From: Kofleriaceae bacterium
GTDB lineage: Bacteria > Myxococcota_A > Polyangia > Haliangiales > Haliangiaceae
Direction of reading: 5' to 3'
DNA length: 64,000 nt
Assembly: GCA_018058095.1 (NCBI GenBank)
Contig: JAGPCO010000006.1
Coordinates: forward strand, 53,465-117,464
Of the stretch, positions 51,508-63,934 are shown piece after piece (positions within the stretch are counted from its first letter, which is position 1; each line of letters opens with the position of its first letter). Both the position numbers and the translations under genes were made by a program. Under the pieces are notes generated by a model. It had not been told where the DNA came from. It searched no databases and was given only the letters and a program-made list of their open reading frames with translations.

Positions 51508-52769
51508 CCGAGGCGGTCACCCGCCGGCTCGAGCTGGCCGAGGTGCCGAGTTCGGCCGGGCGCGGCGCGCCCTCCGAAGAGGACGCGGACGGACTGGTCA
51601 TCGCCTCGGCGCCGGCCCCAGCCTGGAGGCGGCCCGGCCCCGGCCCGACCGCGGCCGGACTGCGCCGCATCGGCCCGTACGAGATCGTGGCCGAGCTGGC
51701 CCGCGGCGGCATGGGCGTGGTGTACCTGTGCCGGCGCGCTGGCGAGGCCGGGTTCGAACGCCTGCTCGCGGTCAAGCACCTGCACACTCACCTGGCCGGC
51801 GACGCCGAGTTCGTCGCCATGTTGCTCGACGAGGCGCGGCTGGCCGCGCGGATTCACCACCACAACGTGGCCAGCGTGGTCGAGCTCGGCTACTTCGAGT
51901 GGGGATACTACCTGGTGATGCCGTACGTCGAGGGCTGCGCGCTCGGCGAGCTGCTTGCGCGGAACCCTGACCACCGCCCGCCGTCGCTGCTCGTGCCGAT
52001 CCTGATCGAGGCGCTCGACGGCCTGCACGCCGCGCACGTGACCCCAGGGCCCGACGGAGCGCCAGCCGGCGTGGTCCACCGCGACGTGTCGCCGGCCAAC
52101 ATCCTGGTCGGCGTCGACGGCGCGGCCCGTATCACCGACTTCGGGGTGGCCAAGGCGCGGACGCGCATCACCTCGTCGGCGCAGGGCACCATCAAGGGCA
52201 CCCTGTGTTACGCCGCGCCCGAGGTGTACCGGGGGGGGCCGATCGACGCCCGGGCCGACGTGTTCGCCGCCGGCGCGGTGCTGTGGAGCGCGCTGACCGG
52301 GCGCCGGTTGTTCCGCGGCGACAACGACGCCGACACCATGCAGCGGGTGCTGACCATGCCGGTGCCACCCGCCAGCGGGGTCGGCCTGCGCCCGCCCGCC
52401 ATCCTCGATGCCATCCTGGCCAAGGCCCTCGCGCGTGACCCGGCCGAGCGCTACCAGTCGGCGGCGGAGATGGCGGCCGCGCTGCGGGCAGCGGCGCTCG
52501 GCGCCGGCCTGCTCGGGGCACCGTCGGAGATCGCCGGCTGGGTTGGCGCCACGTTCGCGGCCGAACTAGACGGCCGCCACCGCCTGCTGCGGGACGCCGA
52601 TCGGCGGCGCGACCCGGCCTCGGTGGTGGTCCTGCCGCGCCTGGCCGAGCCGTCGCGGGTCACCGCGGCCCCTCCGCCGCTGCCGGCCACCGCCATCGAC
52701 ATCGCCCGCTTCGTCGCCGTCGTCACCGCCGCGTTCTTCGCCGGTCTGCTGACGACGCTGGCGCTGTAG
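51495..52769 (+). CDS. Ser/Thr protein kinase with C-terminal membrane anchor
   Basis: A 424-residue Hanks-type kinase. Gly-rich loop ELARGGMGVVYLCRR, catalytic VHRDVSPANIL (HRD with Ser for Lys+2 is common in this group), DFGVAKART, and APEVYRGG. A hydrophobic stretch ends the protein (FVAVVTAAFFAGLLTTLAL). It overlaps the preceding lipoprotein gene and may regulate the electron-transfer proteins. Confidence 0.92.
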   Translation: MGPLTEAVTRRLELAEVPSSAGRGAPSEEDADGLVIASAPAPAWRRPGPGPTAAGLRRIGPYEIVAELARGGMGVVYLCRRAGEAGFERLLAVKHLHTHLAGDAEFVAMLLDEARLAARIHHHNVASVVELGYFEWGYYLVMPYVEGCALGELLARNPDHRPPSLLVPILIEALDGLHAAHVTPGPDGAPAGVVHRDVSPANILVGVDGAARITDFGVAKARTRITSSAQGTIKGTLCYAAPEVYRGGPIDARADVFAAGAVLWSALTGRRLFRGDNDADTMQRVLTMPVPPASGVGLRPPAILDAILAKALARDPAERYQSAAEMAAALRAAALGAGLLGAPSEIAGWVGATFAAELDGRHRLLRDADRRRDPASVVVLPRLAEPSRVTAAPPPLPATAIDIARFVAVVTAAFFAGLLTTLAL

Positions 52770-52818
52770 CGGCAGCCCTGACCGCACCGCCGCGCCGCCT
52801 GGTCTACACTGGGCCGGC

Positions 52819-55206
52819 GTGGACCTCGGCCTCGACTTCGGGCGTTACCGCCCTCTCTTCAAGCTCGCGTCGGGGGGCATGGCCGAGGTGTACGCCGGGC
52901 TGCAGACCGGCGAGGCCGGCTTCACCAAGGTGGTGGCGATCAAGCGCATGCACGCCCACCTCGGCCAGGACGAGCACTTCGTCACGATGTTCCTCGACGA
53001 GGCCCGGCTGGCCGCGGCCATCCGCAGCCCGCACGTGGTGTCGACCGTCGACGTCGGCCGCAGCGGTGATGGCACGCCGTACCTGGTGATGGACCTGGTC
53101 ATCGGCGTGAACCTGGCCGAGCTCATCGTCGGCGCGCTCCGGGCCGGGCAGCCCATGCCGCGTGCGCTCGGCATCGAGGTGCTGGCGCAGACTGCGCTCG
53201 GCCTGCACGACGCCCACACCGCGACCGACCCGGGCGGCCACCCCCTCGGCATCATCCACCGCGACGTGTCGCCGCAGAACGTGCTGGTCGGCGTCGACGG
53301 CCTGGCCCGGCTGACCGACTTCGGGGTGGCCCACGCCCTGTTCCGTCGCACCGAGAGCGAGGCCGGCGAGCTCAAGGGCAAGTTCGCCTACTTCTCACCC
53401 GAGCAGGCCTTCGCGCGCCCGCTCGACTGCCGGTCCGACGTCTTCGCGCTGGCCGTCGTCGCCTGGGAGTTCCTGGCCGGGCAGCGCCTGTTCCGCGACC
53501 CGCAGGGCGGCGCCGCCGTGCTCGAGCTGATCAAGCACAAGCCCATCCCCCGGCTGTCGCAGGTGCGGCCCGACCTGCCGCCGGCGCTGGTCGAGGTGGT
53601 GGCGCGTGGCCTCGAGCGCGACCCGGCGCGCCGGTTCGCGACCGCCCACGACATGGCGCTGGCCCTGCGCGCGGCCGAGGGCGGCGGCAGCCACGTGCCG
53701 AGCCGGCACGACGTCGCCCGCTTCCTGCGCAGCATCTGTGGCGAGCCGATCGGTCGGCTCGAGGCGCGGCTGCGGGCGGCGACCGAGGCCGCCCGTGCCG
53801 GGCGCGAGCCCGAGGCGGCGGCTGGACCTGGCCGGCCCAGCACCGACGCCGCCATCACCGAGCTGTACGCCGACCTGGCCGCGGATCCGAGCGCGGCGGC
53901 AACAACCCCGGCCCGCCCATCCGGGCCGGGCCTGCGCAGCGGGACCTCGGCCTCACCCCGCACCGCCGCACCCGGGCCCGGGCCGGTGGCGAGCGCGGCG
54001 GGCGCCGCGATGCCGGTGCCGCCGTCGCCGTCGCCGCCGTCGTCGTCGCTGCCGTCCGCGGCGGCGCCGACCACCGGCGGGCGCGGCGTGTGGATGCTGG
54101 TCGCCGGCGCGCTGGCGCTGGCGACGGGCGTCGGCGCCACCGTCGCGGTGTTGACGCGCGATCGCGGCGTCGATGCCGGGCCCGGCGCCACCGGCGGCGC
54201 CCCGGGGCGCAGCCGCGACATCGCCCAGCGCGCCTGCCGCGAGTGGTCGCGCGCGCTGGCGCACTTCCAGAAGGCCGACGGCAGCTTCGGCATCGAGGCG
54301 CAGCGCGCCGCCACCGGGCACACGACCGGGCAGCAGCTGGCCGCGCTGGTGCACGCCCACCGCGCCTGCGCCTCGCCCGGCCCGTCGCCGCTGCAGCTCG
54401 GGCTGCGCGCGCTCGATCGCTTCCGCACCGACGACGGCTACACCGGGGCCGACCGGGTCGAGACCCCGGCCACGGCGTGGGCGGTGATCGCGCTGGCCGA
54501 GGCCGCGGTCGTGCTCGGGGATCCCGAGGCACGCTCGGCCCTGGCGCGGGCGCGCGACACCCTGCTGGTCGGCCAGCGCGACGACGGCAGCTTCCGCTTC
54601 TTGCCACGCGCGAGCGACGCGCCGGGGAATGGCGTCTCGACGGTGATGGCGCTGTGGGCGCTGGTCGTGGCCGAGCCGGTCGTGCCTGGCAGCGGCGAAC
54701 AGGCGCGGGCGGCCCGGGCCCGCGCCGCCGCCTGGGTCCGGCGCGCGCTGCGCGAGGACGTCGGCGAGCCGCCGCTGCGGGCGACGGCCGGCCTGCAGGA
54801 GCAGGCGGCGTGGGTGCTGCGACGCAGCCGGGCGCTCGACGGCGGCGCCGACGCCGGCGACGCGGCGCTGCTGACGCAGGTCGGGCGCGACCTGGTGGCG
54901 CGGTGCCAGCCCGGCGGCGACGGCGCCTGCACCCGGCCGCTGTACGAGAACGGCCAGACCTACCTCGAGCACGTGCCGGGCAAGCCGCCCGACTACATGA
55001 CCTTCTGGCACCCGTGGGCCACGCTGGCGGCGCACGAGCTCGGCGCCGACGCCGCGGTCATCCCCGACGGCGCGGTCCGGGCCCAGCTGCGGGCGGTCGC
55101 CGCCTGGGGCGTGCGCGAGATCGAGGGCGCCGTCGCGCAGATGACGACCGCGCCCGGCTACAAGCTGTCGGAGTACCTGTTCGTGGCCAGCGCGCTCAGC
55201 GACTGA
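52819..55206 (+). CDS. Ser/Thr protein kinase fused to an alpha/alpha-toroid domain
   Basis: A 795-residue protein. Kinase domain at 1-290 (LAS-GGMAEVYAGLQ, IIHRDVSPQNVL, DFGVAHALF). A Pro/Ser-rich linker and a TM helix (about 420-440, VWMLVAGALALATGVGATVAV) follow. The outside part (about 460-795) has prenyltransferase/squalene-cyclase-like repeats (KADGSFGIEAQ, TATAWAVIALAEAAVV-type, GQRDDGSFRFLPR, NGVSTVMALWALVVAE). A toroid outside and a kinase inside suggests a sensor. GTG start. Confidence 0.88.
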   Translation: MDLGLDFGRYRPLFKLASGGMAEVYAGLQTGEAGFTKVVAIKRMHAHLGQDEHFVTMFLDEARLAAAIRSPHVVSTVDVGRSGDGTPYLVMDLVIGVNLAELIVGALRAGQPMPRALGIEVLAQTALGLHDAHTATDPGGHPLGIIHRDVSPQNVLVGVDGLARLTDFGVAHALFRRTESEAGELKGKFAYFSPEQAFARPLDCRSDVFALAVVAWEFLAGQRLFRDPQGGAAVLELIKHKPIPRLSQVRPDLPPALVEVVARGLERDPARRFATAHDMALALRAAEGGGSHVPSRHDVARFLRSICGEPIGRLEARLRAATEAARAGREPEAAAGPGRPSTDAAITELYADLAADPSAAATTPARPSGPGLRSGTSASPRTAAPGPGPVASAAGAAMPVPPSPSPPSSSLPSAAAPTTGGRGVWMLVAGALALATGVGATVAVLTRDRGVDAGPGATGGAPGRSRDIAQRACREWSRALAHFQKADGSFGIEAQRAATGHTTGQQLAALVHAHRACASPGPSPLQLGLRALDRFRTDDGYTGADRVETPATAWAVIALAEAAVVLGDPEARSALARARDTLLVGQRDDGSFRFLPRASDAPGNGVSTVMALWALVVAEPVVPGSGEQARAARARAAAWVRRALREDVGEPPLRATAGLQEQAAWVLRRSRALDGGADAGDAALLTQVGRDLVARCQPGGDGACTRPLYENGQTYLEHVPGKPPDYMTFWHPWATLAAHELGADAAVIPDGAVRAQLRAVAAWGVREIEGAVAQMTTAPGYKLSEYLFVASALSD

Positions 55207-55624
55207 CCCAGTCGGCGAAGGCCCGGGCCAGCGCCTCGGGCTCGCCCAGCGCGCGCTCGCTCGGCGAGCGGCCGGCGCCCTGGGTCAGCTGGTAGGTCAG
55301 CTCGGTGCCGCCCTCGACGGCGACGAAGCGGGCCCGTCCCGACACGCCGTCGCGCCGGCCGGCGCGCGGCTCCCACCGCACCTCGTGTGCCTCGAGGTCG
55401 TACTGGTAGCCGAGGGTGTAGGTCAGCGACGCGGCGAACTCGAACTGCACGTCGACCGGCAGGCCCTCGGTGTCGCGGGCCACGACCCGGACCCGTCGCA
55501 GCCCGGGCACCCAGGCGGTGAGCGAGGCGGCGTCGACGAACGCGCGCCAGCACACCGGCAGCGGCCGGTTGATCATCACGGTGGCCGCGCTGGTCGCGGA
55601 GTCTGGCGCGGAGGGGTCGGTCAC
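55196..55624 (-). CDS. SRPBCC-family (START-like) protein
   Basis: A 142-residue protein: VMINRPLPVCWRAFVDAASLTAWVPGLRRVRVV is the START-like first strand and helix, and FVAVEGGTELTYQLTQGAG a late strand. It may bind a small hydrophobic ligand. Its 3' end overlaps the convergent kinase gene by 11 bp. GTG start. Confidence 0.78.
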   Translation of the reverse strand: MTDPSAPDSATSAATVMINRPLPVCWRAFVDAASLTAWVPGLRRVRVVARDTEGLPVDVQFEFAASLTYTLGYQYDLEAHEVRWEPRAGRRDGVSGRARFVAVEGGTELTYQLTQGAGRSPSERALGEPEALARAFADWVSR

Positions 55625-55643
55625 GGCGGCGGACCCTATCAGG

Positions 55644-56141
55644 TCACCAGCCGCGCACGAAGGCGACGGCGAAGAAGACGATCAGGATTCCGAGCACGGC
55701 GCTGGCCCGGCCCATCCACGACGCGGCCCGGCGCGCAGTTTCGGCACCGGGGTCGGGACCGGGGCCGGCCGGCTCGCGCAGCGCGCGTGGGCCGATCGCG
55801 AAGTCGTGCACGGCGCCGAGCACGAACACCAGCAGCACCGCGCCGAGCTTGAGGCCGAGCGCCTTGCCGTACGGCGTCGACAGGAAGCGCGGGTCGACCA
55901 GCGCGGCCCAGGCGATGCCGCGCACGTGCAGGTTGTAGGCGCCGGTCACCAGGAGCAGCGCGAAGCAGACCCAGCCGATGGTGCGGAAGCGGTGCCCGCT
56001 GCTGGCGAGCAGTGTGCGCCCGGCGGCGCGGTCACCCTGCCGCAGCAGCGGCACGACGACGAGGGCGATGAAGCCGATGCCGCCCAGCCACACCGTGGCG
56101 GCCAGGATGTGCAGGGTGACCGAGGCCAGGTACAGCGTCAC
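55644..56141 (-). CDS. CopD-like four-helix membrane protein
   Basis: A 165-residue protein with four hydrophobic helices. LYLASVTLHILAATVWLGGI is the hallmark first helix of the CopD/DUF2269 group, where conserved His may bind copper or heme. It lies between SRPBCC and metK on the same strand. Confidence 0.8.
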   Translation of the reverse strand: MTLYLASVTLHILAATVWLGGIGFIALVVVPLLRQGDRAAGRTLLASSGHRFRTIGWVCFALLLVTGAYNLHVRGIAWAALVDPRFLSTPYGKALGLKLGAVLLVFVLGAVHDFAIGPRALREPAGPGPDPGAETARRAASWMGRASAVLGILIVFFAVAFVRGW

Positions 56142-56168
56142 GGGCGCAGCGCCGGCCTCGATCGGGGT

Positions 56169-57431
<1,263 letters not shown>

Positions 57432-57530
57432 GTGGGGCGGAATATGGTCGGCACGCCCCGTGGTGTCAACGCCCGGATCCGGGGTCGCTGCACCTGCCGT
57501 GGCGCGCACCCGACCCGCCTTCGCGCTACC

Positions 57531-58295
57531 ATGTCGACGATGCGAGTCGCCGTCGTCGTGCTGACCCTCCTCCTGGCCGGGCTGGGGCCTGGCTGCGGCG
57601 GCCGCCCGCCCATCCCCAAGCGTGGTGTGGTCGAGAGCGATCTCGGCGGGTGGAAGTTCCGCCGGTACCAGCCGGTGCTCGACGTCGAGGTCTACGTTGG
57701 CGCCAACCCGGCCGAGGCGTATACCGCCAGCTACGTGCGCGACGAGGCCGAGAAGCGCGGCCGGATCGAGGACGCCGACCTGGTCAACGTGTTCGTGACC
57801 CGCTACCAGAAGGCGCCCGGCGTGCTGCGCGAGACGGTGCGGTTCGCCCGCCGGCTGGCCCAGGAGGCCGGGTACACGGTCGAGGAGGGCAAGGTCGGCG
57901 GCGTGCGCGCGCTCACGATCACCGGCAACGGCGAGGCCTGGGTCATGTGGGCGGCCAGCCGGCACGTGGTGAAGGTGGGCGGGCGTGGCCGCGACGGCGT
58001 GCCGGCCGGCATGGTCGAGGCGTACGGCGACCGCTACCCGTCGGTCTTGCCGAGCGGCGTGCTCGAGGGCGCGCTGCCGGAGCCCGAGCTGGAGGCCGGT
58101 GAGGGCAAGCCGGTGGAGGACGACCCCAAGGCGCCGTACGATCCCGACAACCCGCAGGCCGACGTCGGCGACGTCAACACCGACAAGCTCGACCAGCAGA
58201 TCGAGGACAAGAAGCGGCGCGACGAGGAGCAGCGCAAGGCCGACGAGGCCGAGCTCGAGCGCCAGGACGCCGAGCGCAAGAAGAAGAAGCGGTAG
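57531..58295 (+). CDS. Predicted lipoprotein with charged coiled-coil tail
   Basis: A 254-residue protein: lipobox ([12 protein letters not shown]), a globular middle ([19 protein letters not shown]), then a highly charged tail ([20 protein letters not shown]) that is probably a coiled coil. Not recognised. Divergent from metK. Confidence 0.72.
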   Translation: MSTMRVAVVVLTLLLAGLGPGCGGRPPIPKRGVVESDLGGWKFRRYQPVLDVEVYVGANPAEAYTASYVRDEAEKRGRIEDADLVNVFVTRYQKAPGVLRETVRFARRLAQEAGYTVEEGKVGGVRALTITGNGEAWVMWAASRHVVKVGGRGRDGVPAGMVEAYGDRYPSVLPSGVLEGALPEPELEAGEGKPVEDDPKAPYDPDNPQADVGDVNTDKLDQQIEDKKRRDEEQRKADEAELERQDAERKKKKR

Positions 58296-58496
58296 CAGGT
58301 CGCGACGCGGGCGGAGCGCGGGTCGTCCAGGCCGGCTGGCCGGCGCCGCCAGAGGAGACAACGTGCCCCTGGCCACCGGATCTGCCGATCCGCGTCGGCG
58401 CTGGGTACGGCCGACCCAGCCGGGCGCCAAGTCGGCCCGGCGCCTCGGGATCGGGCCGGGCCGGGGGATGGCACGGCGGCTGCTTGAGGGTCGGGC

Positions 58497-59108
58497 ATGC
58501 GCACCACCACCTCCATCGCCGCCGCGGTCCTCGCCACCTTCGCCATGTCCGCCCAGGCCGACGCCGGCAAGCGGCGGCCGGGCCGCGTGCGCGCCAGCAA
58601 GGTGGTGGCGCCGACGCCAGCGCCGGCGGAGGCCGCGCCCGACCTGCTGCCCGGGCTGTTCGCCGAGCCGGCGCCGGTCGTCGTCGCCGCGGCTGGCGCA
58701 GACACCGTCGGCAAGAAGCCGGCGCTGGCGCCAGGCGCGCCCGCCGTCGGCGAGGGCTACGACCTCGGCTGGTCGGATCGGGCGGGCGACTGCCCGAGCG
58801 GCGACGCCGAGCTGACGATGGTGGCGCAGGTGCTGACCGAGGCCCAGCTCGGCGAGGTCGTGCGCGAGCACAGCGCGGCCATCGAGTACTGCTGGATGCG
58901 GACGCCCGGCAAGCGCGCCGACGCCACCGCCGTGCTGCAGCTGGCGATCGAGCCCGGCGGCAGCGTGACCCACGTCGACGTGACCGGGGTCGCCCCGGCG
59001 GCGGCGGCGTGTATGCGCCAGGTCGTGGCGCGCTGGGCCTTCCCGGTCACCAACACCCCGACCGAGGCCGAGTACCCGGTCGCGCTGCACGCCCGCACCC
59101 GGCGCTGA
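58497..59108 (+). CDS. AgmX/PglI C-terminal domain protein
   Basis: A 203-residue exported protein (signal [19 protein letters not shown]). The C-terminus [37 protein letters not shown], and [13 protein letters not shown] match the TonB-like domain (HxxxIxxCY, GxV, CVxxxxxxWxFP) found in AgmX and PglI of myxobacteria. Likely an envelope or gliding-related adaptor. Confidence 0.85.
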   Translation: MRTTTSIAAAVLATFAMSAQADAGKRRPGRVRASKVVAPTPAPAEAAPDLLPGLFAEPAPVVVAAAGADTVGKKPALAPGAPAVGEGYDLGWSDRAGDCPSGDAELTMVAQVLTEAQLGEVVREHSAAIEYCWMRTPGKRADATAVLQLAIEPGGSVTHVDVTGVAPAAAACMRQVVARWAFPVTNTPTEAEYPVALHARTRR

Positions 59109-59303
59109 GGCCAGGCCGCCGGGCCCGCGCCTCGGCGCGTGATGGCGACTCATCAAAGCAATTTCAATCGGTTGGGCCTGCGGCACGGGCCCGTGTCGCG
59201 CCGCCGCCTCAGCCGGGGTCAGCGATGGTCGGCGGCTGTCACCATGACCGGCGTGGTCAACCCGCGCGAGTCGGTGTCTCATCGGCGCACCCGAGGAGGA
59301 CCG

Positions 59304-62135
59304 ATGCGCGCTGCCCGCACTGCTCTGATCGCCGCCGTGACCGCCACCCTGGCGACCGCCACCGCCGTTCCCGCCGGCGCCGCGCCGCGTGTGGGCCGTG
59401 CCGATCAGCCGATGGTGTACGCTGGGGCGCCCGGGGTTCGCTCGATGCCGCGCCGGTCGCGCGTCGCGCCGGTCCATCGCGCCGGCGTGACCCGCGCCCT
59501 GGCCGGGCGTGGCCTGGGCACCGTGATCTGGGACGACGACACCGGCGTGCCGGCCCAGCTGACCGGCGCCGGCGCCGCGGTGCCGGGCGCGATGGCCGAC
59601 GCCGCCGTGGCCGAGCGGGCGGCGCGCGAGCTGCTCGCCGCTCACCTGGCGGTGCTGGCCCCGGGCGCGAGCCTGGCCGACCTCGAGCTGGCCAGCAACG
59701 TCGTCGACGGTGGCCTGCGCACGGTCGCCTTCCGCCAGCGCTGGCGCGGCCTGCCGGTCGATGGCGCCCAGGTCAGCGTGTGGTTCAAGGCCGACCGCCT
59801 GTTCGTGGTCAGCTCGCAGCTGCTGCCCGACATCAGCGTCGCCACCGGCCGGCGCGGCGCGGCCGACGCCAGCGTGCGCGGCGCGGCCGAGCGCTGGCTG
59901 CAAGACGCGGTCGGGGCCACGGTGACCACCAGCGCCGGCGACGAGCTCATCCTGCCGCTGGTGCGCAGCCGCGGCGCGATCGGGCCCGACGTCGAGTACC
60001 GCCGGGTTCGCCGCGTCGCCGCCAGCGTCGATGGCGGGCACGGCCAGTGGGACGTGTTCGTCGACAGCACCACCGCCGAGCCGGTCGCGCGTCGCAACAA
60101 GCTGCACTTCGGCACCGGCACGGTGCTGTACAACGCGCCCGAGCGCTACCCCGGCAGCACGCGGGTCGACTACCCGGCGCCGACCACCCGCCACACCGTC
60201 GACGGCGTCGCGGTGACGTCGGATGCGGCTGGCCTGGTGACCTGGCCGAGCACCACCACCGCCACCGTGGTGCCGGGCCTGACCGGCCCGCTCGCGCGCA
60301 TCATCAACCGCGGCGCCGCCGCCGCCGCGGTCAGCCTGGACCTGGCGCCGGGTGGCAGCGTGGTGTGGAACGCCGCCAGCAACGAGACGCTCGACGCGCA
60401 GCTGACCGCGTTCATCCACGTCCACAAGGCCAAGGCCTACGTCAAGGGCAACATCGCCCCGACCCTGGCCTGGCTCGACGACCAGATCGACGTGTACGTC
60501 AACGAGAACGACACCTGCAACGCGTACTCGACCGGCGACGACATCCACTTCTTCCGCTCCGGGGACTGCGAGAACACCGGCCGGCTGGCCGACGTGGTCC
60601 ACCACGAGTTCGGCCACTCGCTGCACGCCCACGCCATCATCGACGGCGTCGGCGCGTTCGACGGGTCGCTGTCGGAGGGCGTGTCCGACTACCTGGCGGC
60701 GACCATCAGCAACGACCCCGGCATGGGCCGCGGCTTCTTCTACGACAACCGCGCGCTGCGCCACCTCGACCCGACCCGCGACAAGCGCTGGCCCGAGGAC
60801 GTCGACCCGCAGGACGTGCACGGCACCGGCGAGATCATCGGCGGCACGCTGTGGGACCTGCGCAAGGCGCTGGTGGCCGAGCTGGGTGATCCGGCCGGCG
60901 TGCGGGTGGCCGACGCCATCTTCTACGGCATCCTGCAGCGTGCGAGCGACATCCCGTCGTCGTACCTGGCGGCGCTGGCCACCGACGACGACGACGGCAA
61001 CCTCGACAACGGCACGCCACACGAGTGCGCGATCCGCGCCGCGTTCGACGCCCACGGCCTGGCCGGCATCACCAACCTGGTGGCGCCGACGCGCGACGGC
61101 CTGAGCGTGAGCTTCGGCGAGCGGTTGACCGCGGCCAGCTCGTGCCCGGTCGCCGCGATCTCCGGCGCCAACCTGGTGTGGCAGGTGCGCGGCGACGCCA
61201 GCCAGACCGGCACGATCGCCCTGACCCGGACCGCGACCGCCGACGGCGCCAGCTGGAGCGGGCAGCTGCCGGCGATGGCCGCCGGCACCGTCCTCAACTA
61301 CCGGATCGACGCCACCATGTCGAACGGGTCGACCTTCTCGTACCCCGACAACCCGGCCGACCCGATGTACGAGGTGTACCTCGGCAACGTGCAGACGTTG
61401 TGGTGCGCCGACTTCGAGACCGAGCCGACCGACTGGACCCACATGGCGGTGCGCGGGAGCGACGACTGGCAGTGGGCGCCGGCCCGCTTCGGCAGCCCGG
61501 GTGATCCGCTGGTCGCCCACGGCGGCACCAGCGTGTTCGGCACCGACGTCATCGGCGACGGCCTGTACTCGTCGCGCAGCAACCAGGTGGCGATCAGTCC
61601 GGAGATCGACGTGACCGGCCACACCCAGGTCCGGCTGCAGTACCACCGCTGGCTCGGCGTCGAGGACGCGACGTACGACTCGGCCGCCATCCTGGTCGAC
61701 GGCGAGCGGCTGTGGAGCAACCAGGAGAGCGACGGCTCGCTCAACCACACCGACAAGGAGTGGCGCTTCCACGACCTCGACCTGTCGGCCCAGGCCGCCG
61801 ACGGCAAGGTCCAGCTCACCTTCGGCCTGACCAGCGACGACGCGTTCGAGCTGGGCGGCTGGGCGCTCGACGACGTGTGTATCGTCACGGTCGCCGCCGC
61901 CGCGTGTGGCGACGGCGCGCTCGACGGTGGCGAGGCGTGTGACGACGGCAACACGGCCGACGGCGACGGCTGCTCGGCCACCTGTGCTGACGAGACCACC
62001 GGTGGTGGTGAGGAGCCGGGCGACGAGGCCGGCTGCTGCTCGAGCCAGCGCGATCCCGGCGGCGCCGCGCTGCTGGCAATGGTGACCCTGGGCCTGGTCG
62101 TGCGCCGCCGCCGTCGCGTTATCGTCCGCGGGTGA
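59304..62135 (+). CDS. Secreted M36-like zinc metalloprotease with DUF4215 and MYXO-CTERM-like tail
   Basis: A 943-residue protein: signal peptide ([20 protein letters not shown]), FTP-type prodomain ([20 protein letters not shown]), and a peptidase domain with HHEFGHSLH (zinc HExxH) and [12 protein letters not shown] (downstream Glu ligand), as in fungalysin/thermolysin-like enzymes. A beta-jelly roll follows ([15 protein letters not shown]). The end has [18 protein letters not shown] and then GCC, a hydrophobic helix and RRRRR, a MYXO-CTERM-like sorting signal. GAGGAGGA precedes the ATG at 59304. Confidence 0.9.
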   Translation: MRAARTALIAAVTATLATATAVPAGAAPRVGRADQPMVYAGAPGVRSMPRRSRVAPVHRAGVTRALAGRGLGTVIWDDDTGVPAQLTGAGAAVPGAMADAAVAERAARELLAAHLAVLAPGASLADLELASNVVDGGLRTVAFRQRWRGLPVDGAQVSVWFKADRLFVVSSQLLPDISVATGRRGAADASVRGAAERWLQDAVGATVTTSAGDELILPLVRSRGAIGPDVEYRRVRRVAASVDGGHGQWDVFVDSTTAEPVARRNKLHFGTGTVLYNAPERYPGSTRVDYPAPTTRHTVDGVAVTSDAAGLVTWPSTTTATVVPGLTGPLARIINRGAAAAAVSLDLAPGGSVVWNAASNETLDAQLTAFIHVHKAKAYVKGNIAPTLAWLDDQIDVYVNENDTCNAYSTGDDIHFFRSGDCENTGRLADVVHHEFGHSLHAHAIIDGVGAFDGSLSEGVSDYLAATISNDPGMGRGFFYDNRALRHLDPTRDKRWPEDVDPQDVHGTGEIIGGTLWDLRKALVAELGDPAGVRVADAIFYGILQRASDIPSSYLAALATDDDDGNLDNGTPHECAIRAAFDAHGLAGITNLVAPTRDGLSVSFGERLTAASSCPVAAISGANLVWQVRGDASQTGTIALTRTATADGASWSGQLPAMAAGTVLNYRIDATMSNGSTFSYPDNPADPMYEVYLGNVQTLWCADFETEPTDWTHMAVRGSDDWQWAPARFGSPGDPLVAHGGTSVFGTDVIGDGLYSSRSNQVAISPEIDVTGHTQVRLQYHRWLGVEDATYDSAAILVDGERLWSNQESDGSLNHTDKEWRFHDLDLSAQAADGKVQLTFGLTSDDAFELGGWALDDVCIVTVAAAACGDGALDGGEACDDGNTADGDGCSATCADETTGGGEEPGDEAGCCSSQRDPGGAALLAMVTLGLVVRRRRRVIVRG

Positions 62136-63664
62136 GACCGATCTTCACCGCGCGCCGGGCCATCGCCGCCCTGCTCGGGCTCTTGCTGATGGCCGGGTGC
62201 CTCGGCCGCGACCCTGGCCTGCGCTTCCCGACCAACGTCGTGCCCCGGCTCGAGCAGGTCGAGGTGTGGCGCGGCCACGACCAGACCCGCCTGCTGGTGC
62301 GGCAGTGGCGGCCCGACCAGGCCGCGCGCGCCGCGGTCATCGTGGTGCACGGCCTCAAGGACCACGCGGCGCGCTACGGCCTGCTGGTCGAGCGGCTGCG
62401 CGCGGCGGGGGTGGCGGTGCATGCGTTCGACCTGCGTGGCCACGGCGGCTCGGCCGGGCCGCGGCAGTGGGTGCGGTCGTTCGACCAGTACGTGGCCGAC
62501 CTCGAGGCGTTCGTGCGCAGGGTCCGCAAGATCGAGGGCGGGCGGCCGCTGTTCGTGCTCGGCCACAGCATGGGTGGGGCCATCGTCGCGCTGTGGGCGA
62601 CCGAGGGACGGCCCGACGCCGCCGGTATCATCCTGTCGGCGCCGGCGCTGGCGCTCGACGCTTTGCCGAGCAAGGTGGCGGCGGCGCTGGCGGGCGGGGC
62701 CTGGCCGATCGGGCGCCTGCACGCGGCCGGGCTCGACGAGGCCGACTTCGCGCGCGACCCGTCGGTGCGGGCGGCGATGGCGGCCGACCCGCTGATCAGC
62801 CACCAGGCGCTGCCCGGGCGGACCGCGGCCGAGCTGGTGCGGGGCATGACGCGGGTCTGGGCCGGGGCGGCGACGATGAAGCTGCCGGTGCTCATCGTGC
62901 ACGGCAGCGCGGACCGGGTGACCGCGCCGGCCGGGAGCCGCGACTACCTGCGCGCGGTCGGGGCGCGCGACCAGACGCTGCGGCTGTACCCAGGGGCGTG
63001 GCACGACCTGATGCACGACCCGGCCGGCGAGGCGGTCGCGGCCGACGTGGTGCGCTGGGTGACCAGCCGCGTCGATGGGGAGCGGGCGCCGGAGGGTTCG
63101 CCGCTGCCGCCGCACCTGCCCGGTGATCGGGTCGGCACCGTCAGCGCGCTCGAGCTGGCGGCGCGGGCGACGTTCGCCGGCGAGGTGGCGGCGCGCCGGT
63201 ACGACGGCACGCTGCGGCTGCGGCTGGCCGTGCCGGGGCGGGTCGGCTGGGTCGGTGGGCTCGACGCGGCGATCGGCCGCGAGCAGGTGGTGAGCGCGCA
63301 GGTGCTCGGCCTGAGCGTGCGCCACCGCAGCTGGTGGCTGTCGGTCGGCGGCGGCATCGGCGCCGGCTCGCTGCGCGGGTGGACCACGGCCATCGTGCCG
63401 GCCGAGGTCGCGCTCGACGGCGGGGTGGGGCCGGTCCGCCTCCTGCTGCGCGGCCGATACGAGTACTCCACCGGCGCGGCCGGCTCTGGCGCGCCCGGCG
63501 ACCTGCGCCAGCTCAGCCTCGGCCTGCGTTTGGGCGCGGACCGGCGGGTGTTCCGGCAGACTTGGGCCGGGCAGGGCCCGATTTTGGCGGTGAGCGTGGG
63601 CGAGCTAGACGCCGTCCGCCTCGTTGGCGTCAGCCTCGGCCTGGCGTTGTGGGGCGGCGACTGA
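62132..63664 (+). CDS. Alpha/beta-hydrolase lipoprotein with added C-terminal beta domain
   Basis: A 510-residue protein. Lipobox (GLLLMAGC), then a monoglyceride-lipase-like hydrolase: [10 protein letters not shown] (oxyanion), GHSMGG (nucleophile Ser), [11 protein letters not shown] (acid), GAWHDLMHD (His). After about residue 325 there are about 185 residues of barrel-like strands ([45 protein letters not shown]) not found in ordinary lipases. GTG start in the metalloprotease stop. Confidence 0.85.
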   Translation: MRPIFTARRAIAALLGLLLMAGCLGRDPGLRFPTNVVPRLEQVEVWRGHDQTRLLVRQWRPDQAARAAVIVVHGLKDHAARYGLLVERLRAAGVAVHAFDLRGHGGSAGPRQWVRSFDQYVADLEAFVRRVRKIEGGRPLFVLGHSMGGAIVALWATEGRPDAAGIILSAPALALDALPSKVAAALAGGAWPIGRLHAAGLDEADFARDPSVRAAMAADPLISHQALPGRTAAELVRGMTRVWAGAATMKLPVLIVHGSADRVTAPAGSRDYLRAVGARDQTLRLYPGAWHDLMHDPAGEAVAADVVRWVTSRVDGERAPEGSPLPPHLPGDRVGTVSALELAARATFAGEVAARRYDGTLRLRLAVPGRVGWVGGLDAAIGREQVVSAQVLGLSVRHRSWWLSVGGGIGAGSLRGWTTAIVPAEVALDGGVGPVRLLLRGRYEYSTGAAGSGAPGDLRQLSLGLRLGADRRVFRQTWAGQGPILAVSVGELDAVRLVGVSLGLALWGGD

Positions 63665-63684
63665 GCTCGCTTGAACTTCCCTTC

Positions 63685-63754
63685 CAGGCACTCGACACAA
63701 GGTCGTGAAGACGTGAACAGGCACTCGACACAAGGTCGTGAAGACGTGAACAGG
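63685..63754 (+). repeat. Two tandem 33-bp repeats
   Basis: The unit CAGGCACTCGACACAAGG plus TCGTGAAGACGTGAA occurs twice exactly (63685-63717, 63718-63750), followed by CAGG. Two copies only, no spacers, so not CRISPR. The rest of 63665-63934 shows no gene. Confidence 0.9.
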
Positions 63755-63934
63755 GGATGGGTCGCGGAGTGGGGCGTTATGTAAACCGGCGACAGGACTC
63801 GGGCGCGGTGTCCGGGAGTGGGCGAGGGGCGGATGGGGCGGACGAAAGTGTCCGGTGGGCCGGACAGTCGGGCTGGCAAGTGGCGGGAATGAGGCGAAAG
63901 GTTGGCTGGCGCGGGATGTGCTGCGGGTGGGGGT

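Noticed and set aside
63685..63754. CRISPR array
   Set aside because: Two direct repeats abut with no spacers and no cas genes nearby.
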